Source of the DNA: Rubrivivax sp.
GTDB taxonomy: Bacteria > Pseudomonadota > Gammaproteobacteria > Burkholderiales > Burkholderiaceae_C
DNA length: 64,000 nucleotides
NCBI GenBank assembly: GCA_022842595.1
Contig: JALHPF010000006.1
Span: 1 to 64,000 of the forward strand
Direction: 5' to 3'
Shown here: positions 45,714-53,172 of the stretch, one piece after another
Layout: each line of letters opens with the position of its first letter
How positions within the stretch are numbered: position 1 is the first letter of the stretch
Notes under the pieces: model-generated
The model's input: only the letters and a program-made list of their open reading frames with translations
The model's database searches: none
Told to the model about the DNA's origin: nothing
Translations under genes and position numbers: made by a program

Positions 45714-46387
45714 ACCCGATCCCCCTGGACCAACTGCTGGCTTTCTACCCGGTGCTGGCCAGTTTGCCACCAGGCGATGTCGCCGTCGTGCTCGACCGGC
45801 ACGCGCAACACCTCAGTGTGCCGGCAGGGGCCATGCTGTTCGACGAAGGCAGCCCGTGTCAGGGTTTTCCGATGTTGCTGTCGGGCAGCGTGCGCGTGGC
45901 GCGCGGCTCGCCCGGCGGGCGCACCCTCGAGATGTATCGCATCGCGCCCGGTGAACTGTGTGTCGTTTCCACCGCCTGTGTATTCAGCGAGACGCCCTTG
46001 TCGGCGCATGCCGAGACATTGGCAGCCACCGATCTGGTGCTGCTCAAGCCTTCGGGCCTGGACCTCTGGTGCCAGCATGCAGCCTTTCGCAGATTCGTTT
46101 TCGGCGTCTTTGGCGACCGCCTGGCCGACCTCATGACCTTGGCCGAGGCGGTGGCATTCCAGCGCCTGGACCAGCGCCTGGCGCAGGCCCTGCTGGGCCA
46201 TGGCGCCGACATGCACATCACGCACCAGGCGCTCGCTGACGGCCTGGGCACGGTGCGCGAAATCGTTTCCCGGCTGCTCAACCGCTTCGAACGCGCCGGC
46301 TGGGTTCGGCTGTCGCGCGAACACATCGAGGTGCTGGACAGCGCCGCGCTGCGCGCCGTGGCGTCAGGTCAGGGGCCGCCGCCCTGA
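45710..46387 (+). CDS. Crp/Fnr family transcriptional regulator
   Basis: 225 residues. The cyclic-nucleotide-binding-type beta-barrel covers about 20-135 (LSVPAGAMLFDEGSPCQGFPMLLSGSVRV), the dimer helix follows, and the C-terminal HTH is THQALADGLGTVREIVSRLLNRFERAGWV, the usual recognition-helix pattern. It lacks the N-terminal cysteine set of FNR, so it is not expected to bind an FNR-type cluster. The ligand is unknown. The ATG at 45710 overlaps the stop of the Cys-cluster gene. A perfect dyad lies 35 nt after its stop. Confidence 0.92.
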   Translation: MNPIPLDQLLAFYPVLASLPPGDVAVVLDRHAQHLSVPAGAMLFDEGSPCQGFPMLLSGSVRVARGSPGGRTLEMYRIAPGELCVVSTACVFSETPLSAHAETLAATDLVLLKPSGLDLWCQHAAFRRFVFGVFGDRLADLMTLAEAVAFQRLDQRLAQALLGHGADMHITHQALADGLGTVREIVSRLLNRFERAGWVRLSREHIEVLDSAALRAVASGQGPPP

Positions 46388-46422
46388 ACCGCCCGATGCG
46401 CCTGGCCGAGAGCTGGGGTCTG

Positions 46423-46438
46423 GGTGACTCAAGTCACC
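46423..46438. promoter_or_regulatory. Perfect CRP/FNR-like palindrome
   Basis: GGTGACT-CA-AGTCACC is a perfect 7-bp dyad. Written as GGTGA-N6-TCACC it has the half-site and spacing of CRP-type operators (TGTGA-N6-TCACA). Flanking GGGGTC (46415-46420) and GACCCC (46439-46444) extend the symmetry with a 2-nt bulge, so a transcript hairpin ending the regulator gene is an alternative reading. It lies 75 nt upstream of the DUF2892 start. Confidence 0.6.
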
Positions 46439-46513
46439 GACCCCAGGCCGCCCTGCGCGCAGACTGCCAAGCGTCGGTCGCGTGACCGAAGCAAACTGCA
46501 GGAGCAAGAAACC

Positions 46514-46708
46514 ATGAAGACCAACGTTGGCGGCATCGACCGCGTTCTGCGCATCGTGCTGGGCCTGGCCCTGATCGGCCTGACCCTGGCCGGCACCATA
46601 GGCGTCTGGGGCTGGATCGGCCTGGTGCCGCTGGCCACGGCCGCCATCGGGTTCTGCCCGCTGTACCCGATGCTCGGCATCAGCACCTGCCCGGCGAAGA
46701 AGGCCTGA
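46514..46708 (+). CDS. DUF2892 (YgaP-like) small membrane protein
   Basis: 64 residues. MKTNVGGIDRVLRIVLGLALIG and VPLATAAIGFCPLYPMLGISTC are the conserved two-helix pattern of DUF2892 proteins, which include the membrane part of YgaP. Two Cys residues (GFCPLY and STCPAK) are conserved-looking. AGGAG lies about 10 nt upstream of the ATG at 46514. It is probably a target of the adjacent Crp/Fnr regulator through the palindrome upstream. Confidence 0.9.
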   Translation: MKTNVGGIDRVLRIVLGLALIGLTLAGTIGVWGWIGLVPLATAAIGFCPLYPMLGISTCPAKKA

Positions 46709-46742
46709 AGAAGGCCGGAAGACGACGCGGGAAAAACCCGAG

Positions 46743-48911
46743 CTACTGCAAGGGCCCCGCGCCGGCCACGCTGCGCAAGTCCTGCGCAATCCGGCCTTCG
46801 TGCAGGGCGATCACCCGCCCTGCCGAGGCGATGGTCTCGGGCCGGTGTGCGACGATCACGCGTGTCAGCGACAGCTGGCGGATGGCCTGGTTGACGCTGC
46901 GCTCGCGGTCCACGTCCAGGTGGCTGGTGGCTTCGTCCAGCAGCAGCAGCCGCGGGCGCTTGTACAGCGCGCGAGCCAGCAGCAGCCGCTGTTTCTGGCC
47001 CCCCGACAGGGCCGTGCCCATGTCGCCGATGAGCGTGTGGTAACCCATCGGCATCGCCACGATGTCGTCGTGGATGGCGGCGACGCGGGCGCATTGCTGC
47101 AGCCAGTCGGTGTCGACATCGGGGTTGAAGAAACTGATGTTGTCCGCCACGCTGCCCGTGAACAGCGGTTCGTCCTGCATCACCACGCCCACCATGTCGC
47201 GCCAGGCGGCCAGACCCAGCCGCGACATCGGGACACCGCCCACCAGCACTTCACCGGAAGTCGGCGCGTGCATGCCCAGCATCACCTTCAGCAGGGTCGT
47301 CTTGCCGCAGCCCGAAGGCCCGACGATGGCCACTGACTCACCCGGTTCCACGCGCAGGCTGATGCCGTTCAGCACCGGGGGTTCGCCGTCGGCATAGCGG
47401 AAGTGCACGTCGCGCAGCTCCAGGCTGGCGGGCACCAGCGCGGCCTGCGGCGGGGCGTCGTCGCTGGCCGCCTCTTCCGGGGCCGTCAGCACGATGTCGG
47501 CCAGGCGTTCCCCCTGCAGGCGCAACATCTTCAGCTCGACGGTCTTGTCGATGAGCCCCGAGAAACGCAGCGCAAACGTCTCCTTGTAGGCGAAGAAGGC
47601 GAACAGCATGCCCACGCTCAGGCGCTGGTCCAGCACCAGCAGCGCGCCCAGCCAGATCACGGCCACGCGCTCCAGCCCGAACAGGCCGCGGTGCAGCACC
47701 GTGAACAGCAATTCCAGCTTGCGGATGGCGATGCCGGCGTTCATGGTGTCGACCACCAGACTGGCGAAGCGTGAACGGCGGTCGGACTGGGCGTTGAACA
47801 ACTGGATCGCCTGCACGCCGCGCAGGCTTTCCAGGAAATGCGTGTTCTGGCGCGCTTCGAACACCAGCGCTTCCTCGCTGGCCGTGCGCAGCGACCGGAA
47901 GAAAGCCCAGCGCAACAAGCCGTAGATCACGACGGCACACACCGCCACTGCCGTCAGCTGCAGGCTGTAGAAGGCCATCAGGGCCAGCGTCAGCAGCACC
48001 AGCAGCCCGTCGAGCAGTGCTTCGATGAAGTGGGTCGACAAGGTGCGCTGGATCTGCTGGACCGAGCCGAAGCGCGACCAGATGTCGCCGGCATGGCGCT
48101 TCTCGAACCAGGCCACCGGCAGCCGCAGCAGGTGCGTGAACACGTTGACCAGCCATTGCAGGTTCAGCGTCGTCGACAGCACCAGCACCGCCCAGCCTCG
48201 CGCTGCTGCCGTGGCCACCTGGATCAGCACGAGCAAGCCGAAACCGATGCCCAGGGTGAGCAGCAGGTCGGCGTCGCCGCTCACGAGCACGCCGTCCACC
48301 ACCCACTGCATGAAGAAGGGCGTGAGCAGCACGAAGGCTTCGAGCGCCAGCGCCAGCAGGGCAATCTGCCCCAGCGAACGCTTCAGGCCGCTGACCGGAC
48401 CCAGCAGCTGGCGCAGGCTGACCTGCTGCTTCTGCCGCGCTGGAGTGAAGTCGATCGCGGGCTGGAGTTCCAGCGCCACGCCGGTGAAGTGGCGCGACAG
48501 CTCTTCGGGCTTCACCCGCCGCTGGCCGTGGCCCGGGTCGTGGATGATGGCCATGCCGCGCTGGAAGCCCACCAACACGACGAAGTGGTTCATGTCCCAG
48601 TGCAGGATGCACGGCAGCTGCAGCTGCGGCAATTCGGCAGGTTCGGCGCGCAGCGCCCGGGCACCCAGCTTCAGCACGCCGGCCATGCGCACCATCTCTA
48701 CCAGGGTCACACCCTTCATCGAAAGCGAAAAGCGCTGGCGCAGCGTTGGCAGGTCGGTCTGCAGGCCATGTGCCGCTGCGACCATGGCCAGGCAGGCCAG
48801 CCCGCACTCGGCGGCTTCGGTCTGCAGCACCACCGGTACACGCGAACTGCCACCCAGCCCGGGCAGCCGCAGCCGGGGCAGCAGGGTACCGAACAACGCC
48901 CCGGGTTTCAT
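46743..48911 (-). CDS. Peptidase-containing (C39) ABC exporter of double-glycine peptides
   Basis: 722-residue PCAT-type transporter. An N-terminal C39 peptidase domain has oxyanion Gln30, Cys36 in AECGLACLAM, His109 in DMNHFVVLVG and Asp125 in IIHDPGHGQ, so the triad is complete. A membrane domain (about 160-450) and a nucleotide-binding domain (GPSGCGKTT, LSGGQKQRLLLARAL, LLLDEATSHLD) follow. It should cleave a leader after Gly-Gly while exporting the cargo. ATG 48911 lies 16 nt downstream of the HlyD gene stop; the Shine-Dalgarno is weak. Its likely substrate is the peptide encoded at 50347-50538. Confidence 0.95.
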   Translation of the reverse strand: MKPGALFGTLLPRLRLPGLGGSSRVPVVLQTEAAECGLACLAMVAAAHGLQTDLPTLRQRFSLSMKGVTLVEMVRMAGVLKLGARALRAEPAELPQLQLPCILHWDMNHFVVLVGFQRGMAIIHDPGHGQRRVKPEELSRHFTGVALELQPAIDFTPARQKQQVSLRQLLGPVSGLKRSLGQIALLALALEAFVLLTPFFMQWVVDGVLVSGDADLLLTLGIGFGLLVLIQVATAAARGWAVLVLSTTLNLQWLVNVFTHLLRLPVAWFEKRHAGDIWSRFGSVQQIQRTLSTHFIEALLDGLLVLLTLALMAFYSLQLTAVAVCAVVIYGLLRWAFFRSLRTASEEALVFEARQNTHFLESLRGVQAIQLFNAQSDRRSRFASLVVDTMNAGIAIRKLELLFTVLHRGLFGLERVAVIWLGALLVLDQRLSVGMLFAFFAYKETFALRFSGLIDKTVELKMLRLQGERLADIVLTAPEEAASDDAPPQAALVPASLELRDVHFRYADGEPPVLNGISLRVEPGESVAIVGPSGCGKTTLLKVMLGMHAPTSGEVLVGGVPMSRLGLAAWRDMVGVVMQDEPLFTGSVADNISFFNPDVDTDWLQQCARVAAIHDDIVAMPMGYHTLIGDMGTALSGGQKQRLLLARALYKRPRLLLLDEATSHLDVDRERSVNQAIRQLSLTRVIVAHRPETIASAGRVIALHEGRIAQDLRSVAGAGPLQ

Positions 48912-48927
48912 CTCGCGTGCCAGGGCC

Positions 48928-50181
48928 TCAACCGCTGCGGCTGCGCCAGCCCAACAGCGGTTCGAACAGCCATTCGACGAGGCGTCGGCGCTCCAGCAGC
49001 ACATCGGCCGACAGCTGCATGCCCGTGTTCAGTGGCAAGCTGGCGCCAAGCGCTTCAGGCTGAAGGGCGACAGTGATGCGGAACATCGGCTGGCCGCCGC
49101 TGGCGCCGACCGAGCCACCGGCCAGCAGGGCCAGCTCGCTGGCGGCCACGGGTGTGCGCGAGACCTGGGTCACCCGGCCGGGAAGGTGACCGTACTTCTG
49201 GTATGGGTAGGCGGCCAGGCGCAGGCGGACTTCCTGCCCGGCCTGGACGAAGCCCACCGCGCTGGACGGCGCATAGAGATGCGCCTGCAGTCTCGCGCCT
49301 GCCGGCACCAGGTTGGCCAGGGCCGAAGCCGGCGACACGGCCTGGCCTGAATCGGCCAGTACTGCGCTCACCGTGCCGTCCTGCGGGGCGCGCACCAGCA
49401 GCCGGCGGTCGGCGTCGAGTTCGGCGCTTTCACGTGACAGCAGGGCCAGGTCGCGTTCGATGCTTCCTGCGGCATTGTTGGCCAGCATCGGCAGTTCGCG
49501 GCGCTCGCCGTCGAGCTCGGCGCGTTCACGGTCCAGCGCCGCGCGCTGGCGAGCCAGGGTCTGGGTGGCGGCCTGCAGCGCCAGCACTTCTTCGTTCTTG
49601 GCCTGCACCTGGGCCGGCGAGATGAACTGCTCGCGCTGCAGCGATTCCTCCCGCGCCAGCGCCTGGCGCGACAATGCCAGTCGCTGATGCTGCAGCGCTG
49701 CTTCGGTGTCGAGCTGCGCGGCTTCGAGCGCCAGGGCTTCCAGCCGTCGGTCCAGTGCAGCCTGGCGGCTGGCCGCAAGCGCCTGCTGCTGTTGGGCAGA
49801 AGCCTGCAGGCTTCGCCGCCGTTCGTCCAGGCTGCGCTCCACGCGCGACTGCACGGCACTGTCGAAGAGGGCGCGCTCGAGTGCCAGCACGAACAACACG
49901 TCGCCCGCGCGCACAGCCTGCCCCTCCTCGACGCGCCGCTCCAGCACCGTGCCGGCAGCGCTGGGCACCAGGCGGATGAGGCCACGGTCCGGCATCAGCA
50001 CGCCGGTCGTCGTGGCCTTGCGCGTGTAGCCTGCCAGCGAGATGAAGGCGCCGACCGCGATCGCCGCGACGACGACGCCCGCTGTCACCAAGCTCAGCGA
50101 GAGTGGGCGCACCAGTTGCACCCGACCCAACCAGGGCTGGCGCTGCGCAGCCAGGGCCTCAGGTCGGAAGAGCGGGCGCAT
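48928..50181 (-). CDS. HlyD-family periplasmic adaptor of the peptide exporter
   Basis: 417 residues. One N-terminal membrane helix (about 30-50) is followed by a lipoyl-half motif, a long coiled coil rich in Gln, Ala, Glu and Arg (about 115-270), the second lipoyl half (LLVRAPQDGTVSAV) and a beta-barrel region (GARLQAHLYAPSSAVGFVQAGQEVRLRL, YPYQKYG). This is the CvaA/bacteriocin-type membrane fusion protein pattern. It would connect the C39 ABC exporter to a TolC-type channel encoded elsewhere. No good Shine-Dalgarno precedes ATG 50181. Confidence 0.93.
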   Translation of the reverse strand: MRPLFRPEALAAQRQPWLGRVQLVRPLSLSLVTAGVVVAAIAVGAFISLAGYTRKATTTGVLMPDRGLIRLVPSAAGTVLERRVEEGQAVRAGDVLFVLALERALFDSAVQSRVERSLDERRRSLQASAQQQQALAASRQAALDRRLEALALEAAQLDTEAALQHQRLALSRQALAREESLQREQFISPAQVQAKNEEVLALQAATQTLARQRAALDRERAELDGERRELPMLANNAAGSIERDLALLSRESAELDADRRLLVRAPQDGTVSAVLADSGQAVSPASALANLVPAGARLQAHLYAPSSAVGFVQAGQEVRLRLAAYPYQKYGHLPGRVTQVSRTPVAASELALLAGGSVGASGGQPMFRITVALQPEALGASLPLNTGMQLSADVLLERRRLVEWLFEPLLGWRSRSG

Positions 50182-50260
50182 GCCAGAAGGAAAACGAAGC
50201 CGCCTGCAAGTGACGCTGGCCGCAGCCGCTTCGTGCTTGGGCTATGGGAAGCACCGACAT

Positions 50261-50290
50261 AAAAATGCGGGCTGGCCAAGCCAGCCCGCA
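50261..50290 (-). terminator. Strong intrinsic terminator after the peptide gene
   Basis: On the minus strand TGCGGGCTGGC and GCCAGCCCGCA form a perfect 11-bp stem with a 3-nt loop, followed by TTTTT. It lies 57 nt after the peptide stop codon and 80 nt before the HlyD start, so it would favour high peptide mRNA and lower, read-through expression of the exporter. Confidence 0.9.
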
Positions 50291-50346
50291 AGCACTTCGG
50301 AGCTGGAGGGACGCGCTCCGACGCGCGGACAAATCGGATGCTTCGC

Positions 50347-50538
50347 CTACCACGACCCGTGAGGAAGGGGATCGGTCCCCATTTCGGAAGTGGGCGCTGT
50401 CGGGGTGGCAACACGCCATGTCCGGTGCGGCAAGCCGCCGGAGACCTGCTGCAGTTCGGACAGGTTCAATTCGCGAATCTCGGTGCTCCCGGCGGCCGGT
50501 TCGAACACGGTCTGGTGATTGGTTTGGTTCGTAGACAT
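50347..50538 (-). CDS. Double-glycine-leader secreted peptide precursor (bacteriocin- or pheromone-like)
   Basis: 63-residue precursor. The leader (residues 1-35) ends in ELNLSELQQVSGG, a canonical double-glycine leader with hydrophobic residues at -12, -10 (Leu), -7 (Leu) and -4 (Val) and Gly-Gly at -2/-1. Cleavage would release a 28-residue core beginning LPHRTWRVATPT and ending PLPHGSW, with two Trp, two His and several Pro and Thr but no Cys. GGAG lies 7 nt upstream of ATG 50538. The gene is transcribed toward hlyD and the C39 exporter and has a lux-box-like element about 82 nt upstream. The activity of the core is unknown; I recognise no named family. Confidence 0.88.
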   Translation of the reverse strand: MSTNQTNHQTVFEPAAGSTEIRELNLSELQQVSGGLPHRTWRVATPTAPTSEMGTDPLPHGSW

Positions 50539-50610
50539 GAGAGCTCCATCGCAATTTGCGTGCGGAACAGCACGCTTGAAGACATTGGAGCAGCGGGGCC
50601 GCCAGGAAGT

Positions 50611-50630
50611 AACTGTCAGCTCTTACAGGT
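50611..50630 (-). promoter_or_regulatory. lux-box-like element upstream of the peptide gene
   Basis: On the minus strand the element begins ACCTGTA and ends ACAGTT, with CTGT-N8-ACAG at the exact spacing of the lux box. It matches the Vibrio fischeri lux box at 15 of 20 positions. It lies between the luxR-type gene stop (50662) and the peptide start, centred about 82 nt upstream of the ATG. A LuxR-type promoter would place transcription start near 50578; the -10 there is weak. Confidence 0.72.
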
Positions 50631-50661
50631 CCGTCACAGCGGGCGACGGGCATCGGCGCGG

Positions 50662-51375
50662 TCAGTGGATCAGACCGAGCCGCAGCGCCTTCAACACGGC
50701 TTGGTGCTTGGTGGTGCAGCCCAGTTTGTGCATGGCATTGTTGACGTGGAGTACGGCAGTGCGCTCGCTGATGCCGAGCAGGGCACCTACTTCCCAGGCA
50801 GTCTTGCCCTCCATCGTCCAGCGCAGGGCTTCCAGCTCCCGGGGCGTCATGCGCGGGCGCTCGGGTTGCAGACCCACCGGCACCAGCAGGCGCAGGGCCG
50901 CGTCCTGTGCATGCACTGCAAATAGCTGCAGGTCGGCGACCACACGCTGCAGTTCCTGGGTGTCGTCGGGCAGGGGTTGATCGCGGTCGACGCCGAGCAT
51001 GAAGTGACGGCCCTCGGGCATGTGCAGGGCCATGGCGATGCCGGTGCGGTAGCCGAATTGGGCCTGGTGCTCCCACTTGTCTCCCAGGCCGGTGGAAACG
51101 TAGGTGTTCTGGTCCCAGATGATCGGCACGCTGGCGCGCCTGCAGTGCTGCATCACGGGGTCGCACTTGGAAGCCATCTGGTCGTCGTAGGCGTCCAGAT
51201 AGGCCTGGGGCGTATTGTCGACGTTGATGAATTCGCTTTTGCCCAGGCCCATGTCGATCACCGTCACTGCGGCGACCGTGTCGAAACCGAGCTGACGTGT
51301 GAACCGAATGACTTCACTGCGGAACTCATCGCGGTTCCGCGCTTCCATCACCGAACGATAACCACCGGGGAGCAT
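50662..51375 (-). CDS. LuxR-type regulator with autoinducer-binding domain
   Basis: 237 residues. The N-terminal autoinducer-binding domain (about 10-165) keeps Asp72-Pro73 and Trp87 of the acyl-homoserine-lactone pocket; the Trp57 equivalent of TraR is replaced by Tyr59, while Tyr63 fits the Tyr61 position. The GerE/LuxR HTH (about 175-237) has MTPRELEALRW, SERTAVLHVNNAMHKLG and the terminal KALRLGLI. GAGG about 7 nt upstream favours ATG 51375 over GTG 51387. No luxI is in the window, so it is a solo regulator or pairs with a distant synthase. It is the probable activator of the peptide gene. Confidence 0.94.
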   Translation of the reverse strand: MLPGGYRSVMEARNRDEFRSEVIRFTRQLGFDTVAAVTVIDMGLGKSEFINVDNTPQAYLDAYDDQMASKCDPVMQHCRRASVPIIWDQNTYVSTGLGDKWEHQAQFGYRTGIAMALHMPEGRHFMLGVDRDQPLPDDTQELQRVVADLQLFAVHAQDAALRLLVPVGLQPERPRMTPRELEALRWTMEGKTAWEVGALLGISERTAVLHVNNAMHKLGCTTKHQAVLKALRLGLIH

Positions 51376-51406
51376 CGGCCGCCTCACTAGACCGGACAGA
51401 GATAAT

Positions 51407-51439
51407 CAGGGCGAAGTCGCCCTGACAGGGTTTACAGCT
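51407..51439. promoter_or_regulatory. Overlapping dyad and second lux-box-like sequence
   Basis: CAGGGCGA-ag-TCGCCCTG (51407-51424) is a perfect 8-bp dyad. Overlapping its right end, CCCTGACAGGGTTTACAGCT (51420-51439) has CTGA-N8-ACAG, one base off the lux-box half-sites. The pair lies in the 98-nt divergent gap between the luxR-type gene and the 51474 gene and could serve autoregulation. Confidence 0.45.
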
Positions 51440-51473
51440 TTCGTCCGGGCCGTTCCTGCCGAAAACTACAGGC

Positions 51474-51890
51474 ATGTCACACGCCCTTCACCACATCGCG
51501 CCGCCCTTGCTCCCTGCTGTCACTCCCTGGGCGCTACGCGCATGGCCGACGGTATTGTGGCAGGCCCATGCCCAGCTACCGACGCGCTTCAAGCATATCG
51601 GAACTCGCATCATCTTTTCTGGCGATCCGCTTTATCCGCCCGCCGGGCAGACCATCTGGGCCGCCCATGCCGCCAGCGGTGAAGCCGGCATGGCGTGGGA
51701 CTGGGTCCAGATTGCTGCCGGCGTGGTCGCCATTGCCGACCCGATGTCCGTGGTGACGAATCTGCGCCTGGTAGGGGGTGAGGGCGAGGTCCTGACAGCT
51801 CATCAGTCCGCACTGTTCCTGAACGAACTGGTGCACACGCTGCCCTGGCAAACGGAGGTGCAGCGAGCCCTGCGACGCTGCAACGACTGA
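51474..51890 (+). CDS. Unidentified protein divergent from the luxR-type gene
   Basis: 138 residues, mixed alpha/beta, no signal peptide or membrane helix. Notable blocks are GTRIIFSGDPLYPPAGQTIWAAHAA, MAWDWVQIAAGVVAIADPMSVVTNLRLV and FLNELVHTLPWQTEVQRAL. I do not recognise a family; it is too short and dissimilar for a LuxI synthase. Position opposite the luxR-type gene suggests it may modulate quorum sensing or belong to the peptide system, but this is inference from neighbourhood only. No strong Shine-Dalgarno precedes ATG 51474. Confidence 0.75.
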   Translation: MSHALHHIAPPLLPAVTPWALRAWPTVLWQAHAQLPTRFKHIGTRIIFSGDPLYPPAGQTIWAAHAASGEAGMAWDWVQIAAGVVAIADPMSVVTNLRLVGGEGEVLTAHQSALFLNELVHTLPWQTEVQRALRRCND

Positions 51891-51993
51891 AAGTTTGCAC
51901 CTGCCTTCGGACCACATACCCAACCGCTGGTATGGTGTTCGAGGCCCCGGCCGGTGCTAGGCGCGAGAGCGGTCCTGCGCCACGAATTCAGCC

Positions 51994-53172
51994 TTACTTC
52001 AGCGCTGCACTGCGCAGCATGCGGACCACGTAGGCCAGGGCCAGCACCGTCACCACGGTACTCACACCCGCGGTCAGCAGCAGGTCGGCCGGCAGCGGCA
52101 CTTCACCCTTCAGTACCTTCCCCATCAAGGTGGACTGCGCCAGCGCCGGCACCCACAAGTGCCAAGGCGCCGCCCCTTCCTGGTTGAAGAAGTTCATCAG
52201 CGGCAGCAGCGAGACCGCCAGGATCACCACCGTGGCATTCGCCTGCGCTTCCTTGAAGCTCTTGCAGCGGATGGCAATGGCCATCAGCAGGGCTGCAACC
52301 AGCGCCGCCAGCGGCAGCAGCAGTCCGATGAACCAGAGCGCTTCGCGCAGCCCGAACTGGAACACCGCCGCCAGCGTTTCGCTGCGCAGCAGCCATTGCG
52401 CCGGCAGGAAGCTCATGCAGCTGAGCACCGCGATCATCATGCCCACGCTGGCGACCGCGCCCCACTTGCCCAGCACCAGGGACCAGCGCGGCGCCGGGTT
52501 CATCAGCAGGGGTTCGAGGCTGCCCCGTTCGCGTTCGCCGGCGGTCGTGTCCAGCGCCGCGTTCAGTGCGCCGTACAGCACCGCCATCATCACGAAGTAC
52601 GGCACCATCACGGCAAACTGCGCGGCACGGGCGCCGGGGTCGGCCAGGTCGCGTTCGTCGATCTGCATCGCTTCCAGCGTCGCGGGCGGGATGCCGCGCA
52701 CCGCCAGGCGCAGCTGGGCCTGCTCGCGGTTGTAGGCCTGCAGCAGGCGCAGCACGCGGCCGCTGCCTGAATTCGCCCGCTGGTTGCCGCTGCTCGACAT
52801 CAGTTCGACCATCGGGGCCTCGCCGCGTGCCTGTTCCTGCTCGAAACTGGCCGGCACCACGAGCACCGGGTCGCCAAGCTTGCTGTCCTTGAGCAGCTGC
52901 TCGTAGCCGGCCGGCGCCGGCTGGATCGTGTAAGTCTGGCGTTCGAGGAAGTTGCGCAGGCCCGGCGCGTGTTCCATGCCCTGCACGACGATGACGCGCG
53001 CCTCGGCGCGCTTTTCCATGCTGCCGACCAGCTGGCTGATGAGCACCAGTACCAGCGGGCCGAGCGCCACCGAGCTGGCAAACACCACCAGCAGCGTGCG
53101 CCGGTCGCGCAGCGCGTCGAGCAGCTCCTTCAGGTACACGCGCAGGGCGGCCTGCATCAGCGCGGCGTTCAT
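51994..53172 (-). CDS. ABC-2 type transporter permease (NatB-like)
   Basis: 392 residues. An N-terminal helix (about 25-48) is followed by a large extracytoplasmic domain (about 50-190) and five to six helices in the C-terminal half, with the ERERGSLEPLLMNPAPR motif typical of NatB/YhaP-type ABC-2 permeases. The partner ATPase overlaps upstream by 4 nt. It probably exports a drug, ion or lipid; the substrate is not inferable. Confidence 0.93.
   Translation of the reverse strand: MNAALMQAALRVYLKELLDALRDRRTLLVVFASSVALGPLVLVLISQLVGSMEKRAEARVIVVQGMEHAPGLRNFLERQTYTIQPAPAGYEQLLKDSKLGDPVLVVPASFEQEQARGEAPMVELMSSSGNQRANSGSGRVLRLLQAYNREQAQLRLAVRGIPPATLEAMQIDERDLADPGARAAQFAVMVPYFVMMAVLYGALNAALDTTAGERERGSLEPLLMNPAPRWSLVLGKWGAVASVGMMIAVLSCMSFLPAQWLLRSETLAAVFQFGLREALWFIGLLLPLAALVAALLMAIAIRCKSFKEAQANATVVILAVSLLPLMNFFNQEGAAPWHLWVPALAQSTLMGKVLKGEVPLPADLLLTAGVSTVVTVLALAYVVRMLRSAALK

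Noticed and set aside
46415..46444. Hairpin as terminator of the Crp/Fnr gene
   Set aside because: No U tract follows; the internal palindrome fits an operator better, though termination is not excluded.
49426..49441. parS-like GCTTTCACGTGACAGC inside the HlyD gene
   Set aside because: Only the TTTCACGTGA core is shared; 3 of the 14 central positions differ and it is far from the par cluster.
51474..51890. Assignment of the divergent gene as a LuxI-type synthase
   Set aside because: Too short (138 residues) and lacking the conserved Arg/Phe/Trp N-terminal residues of LuxI proteins.
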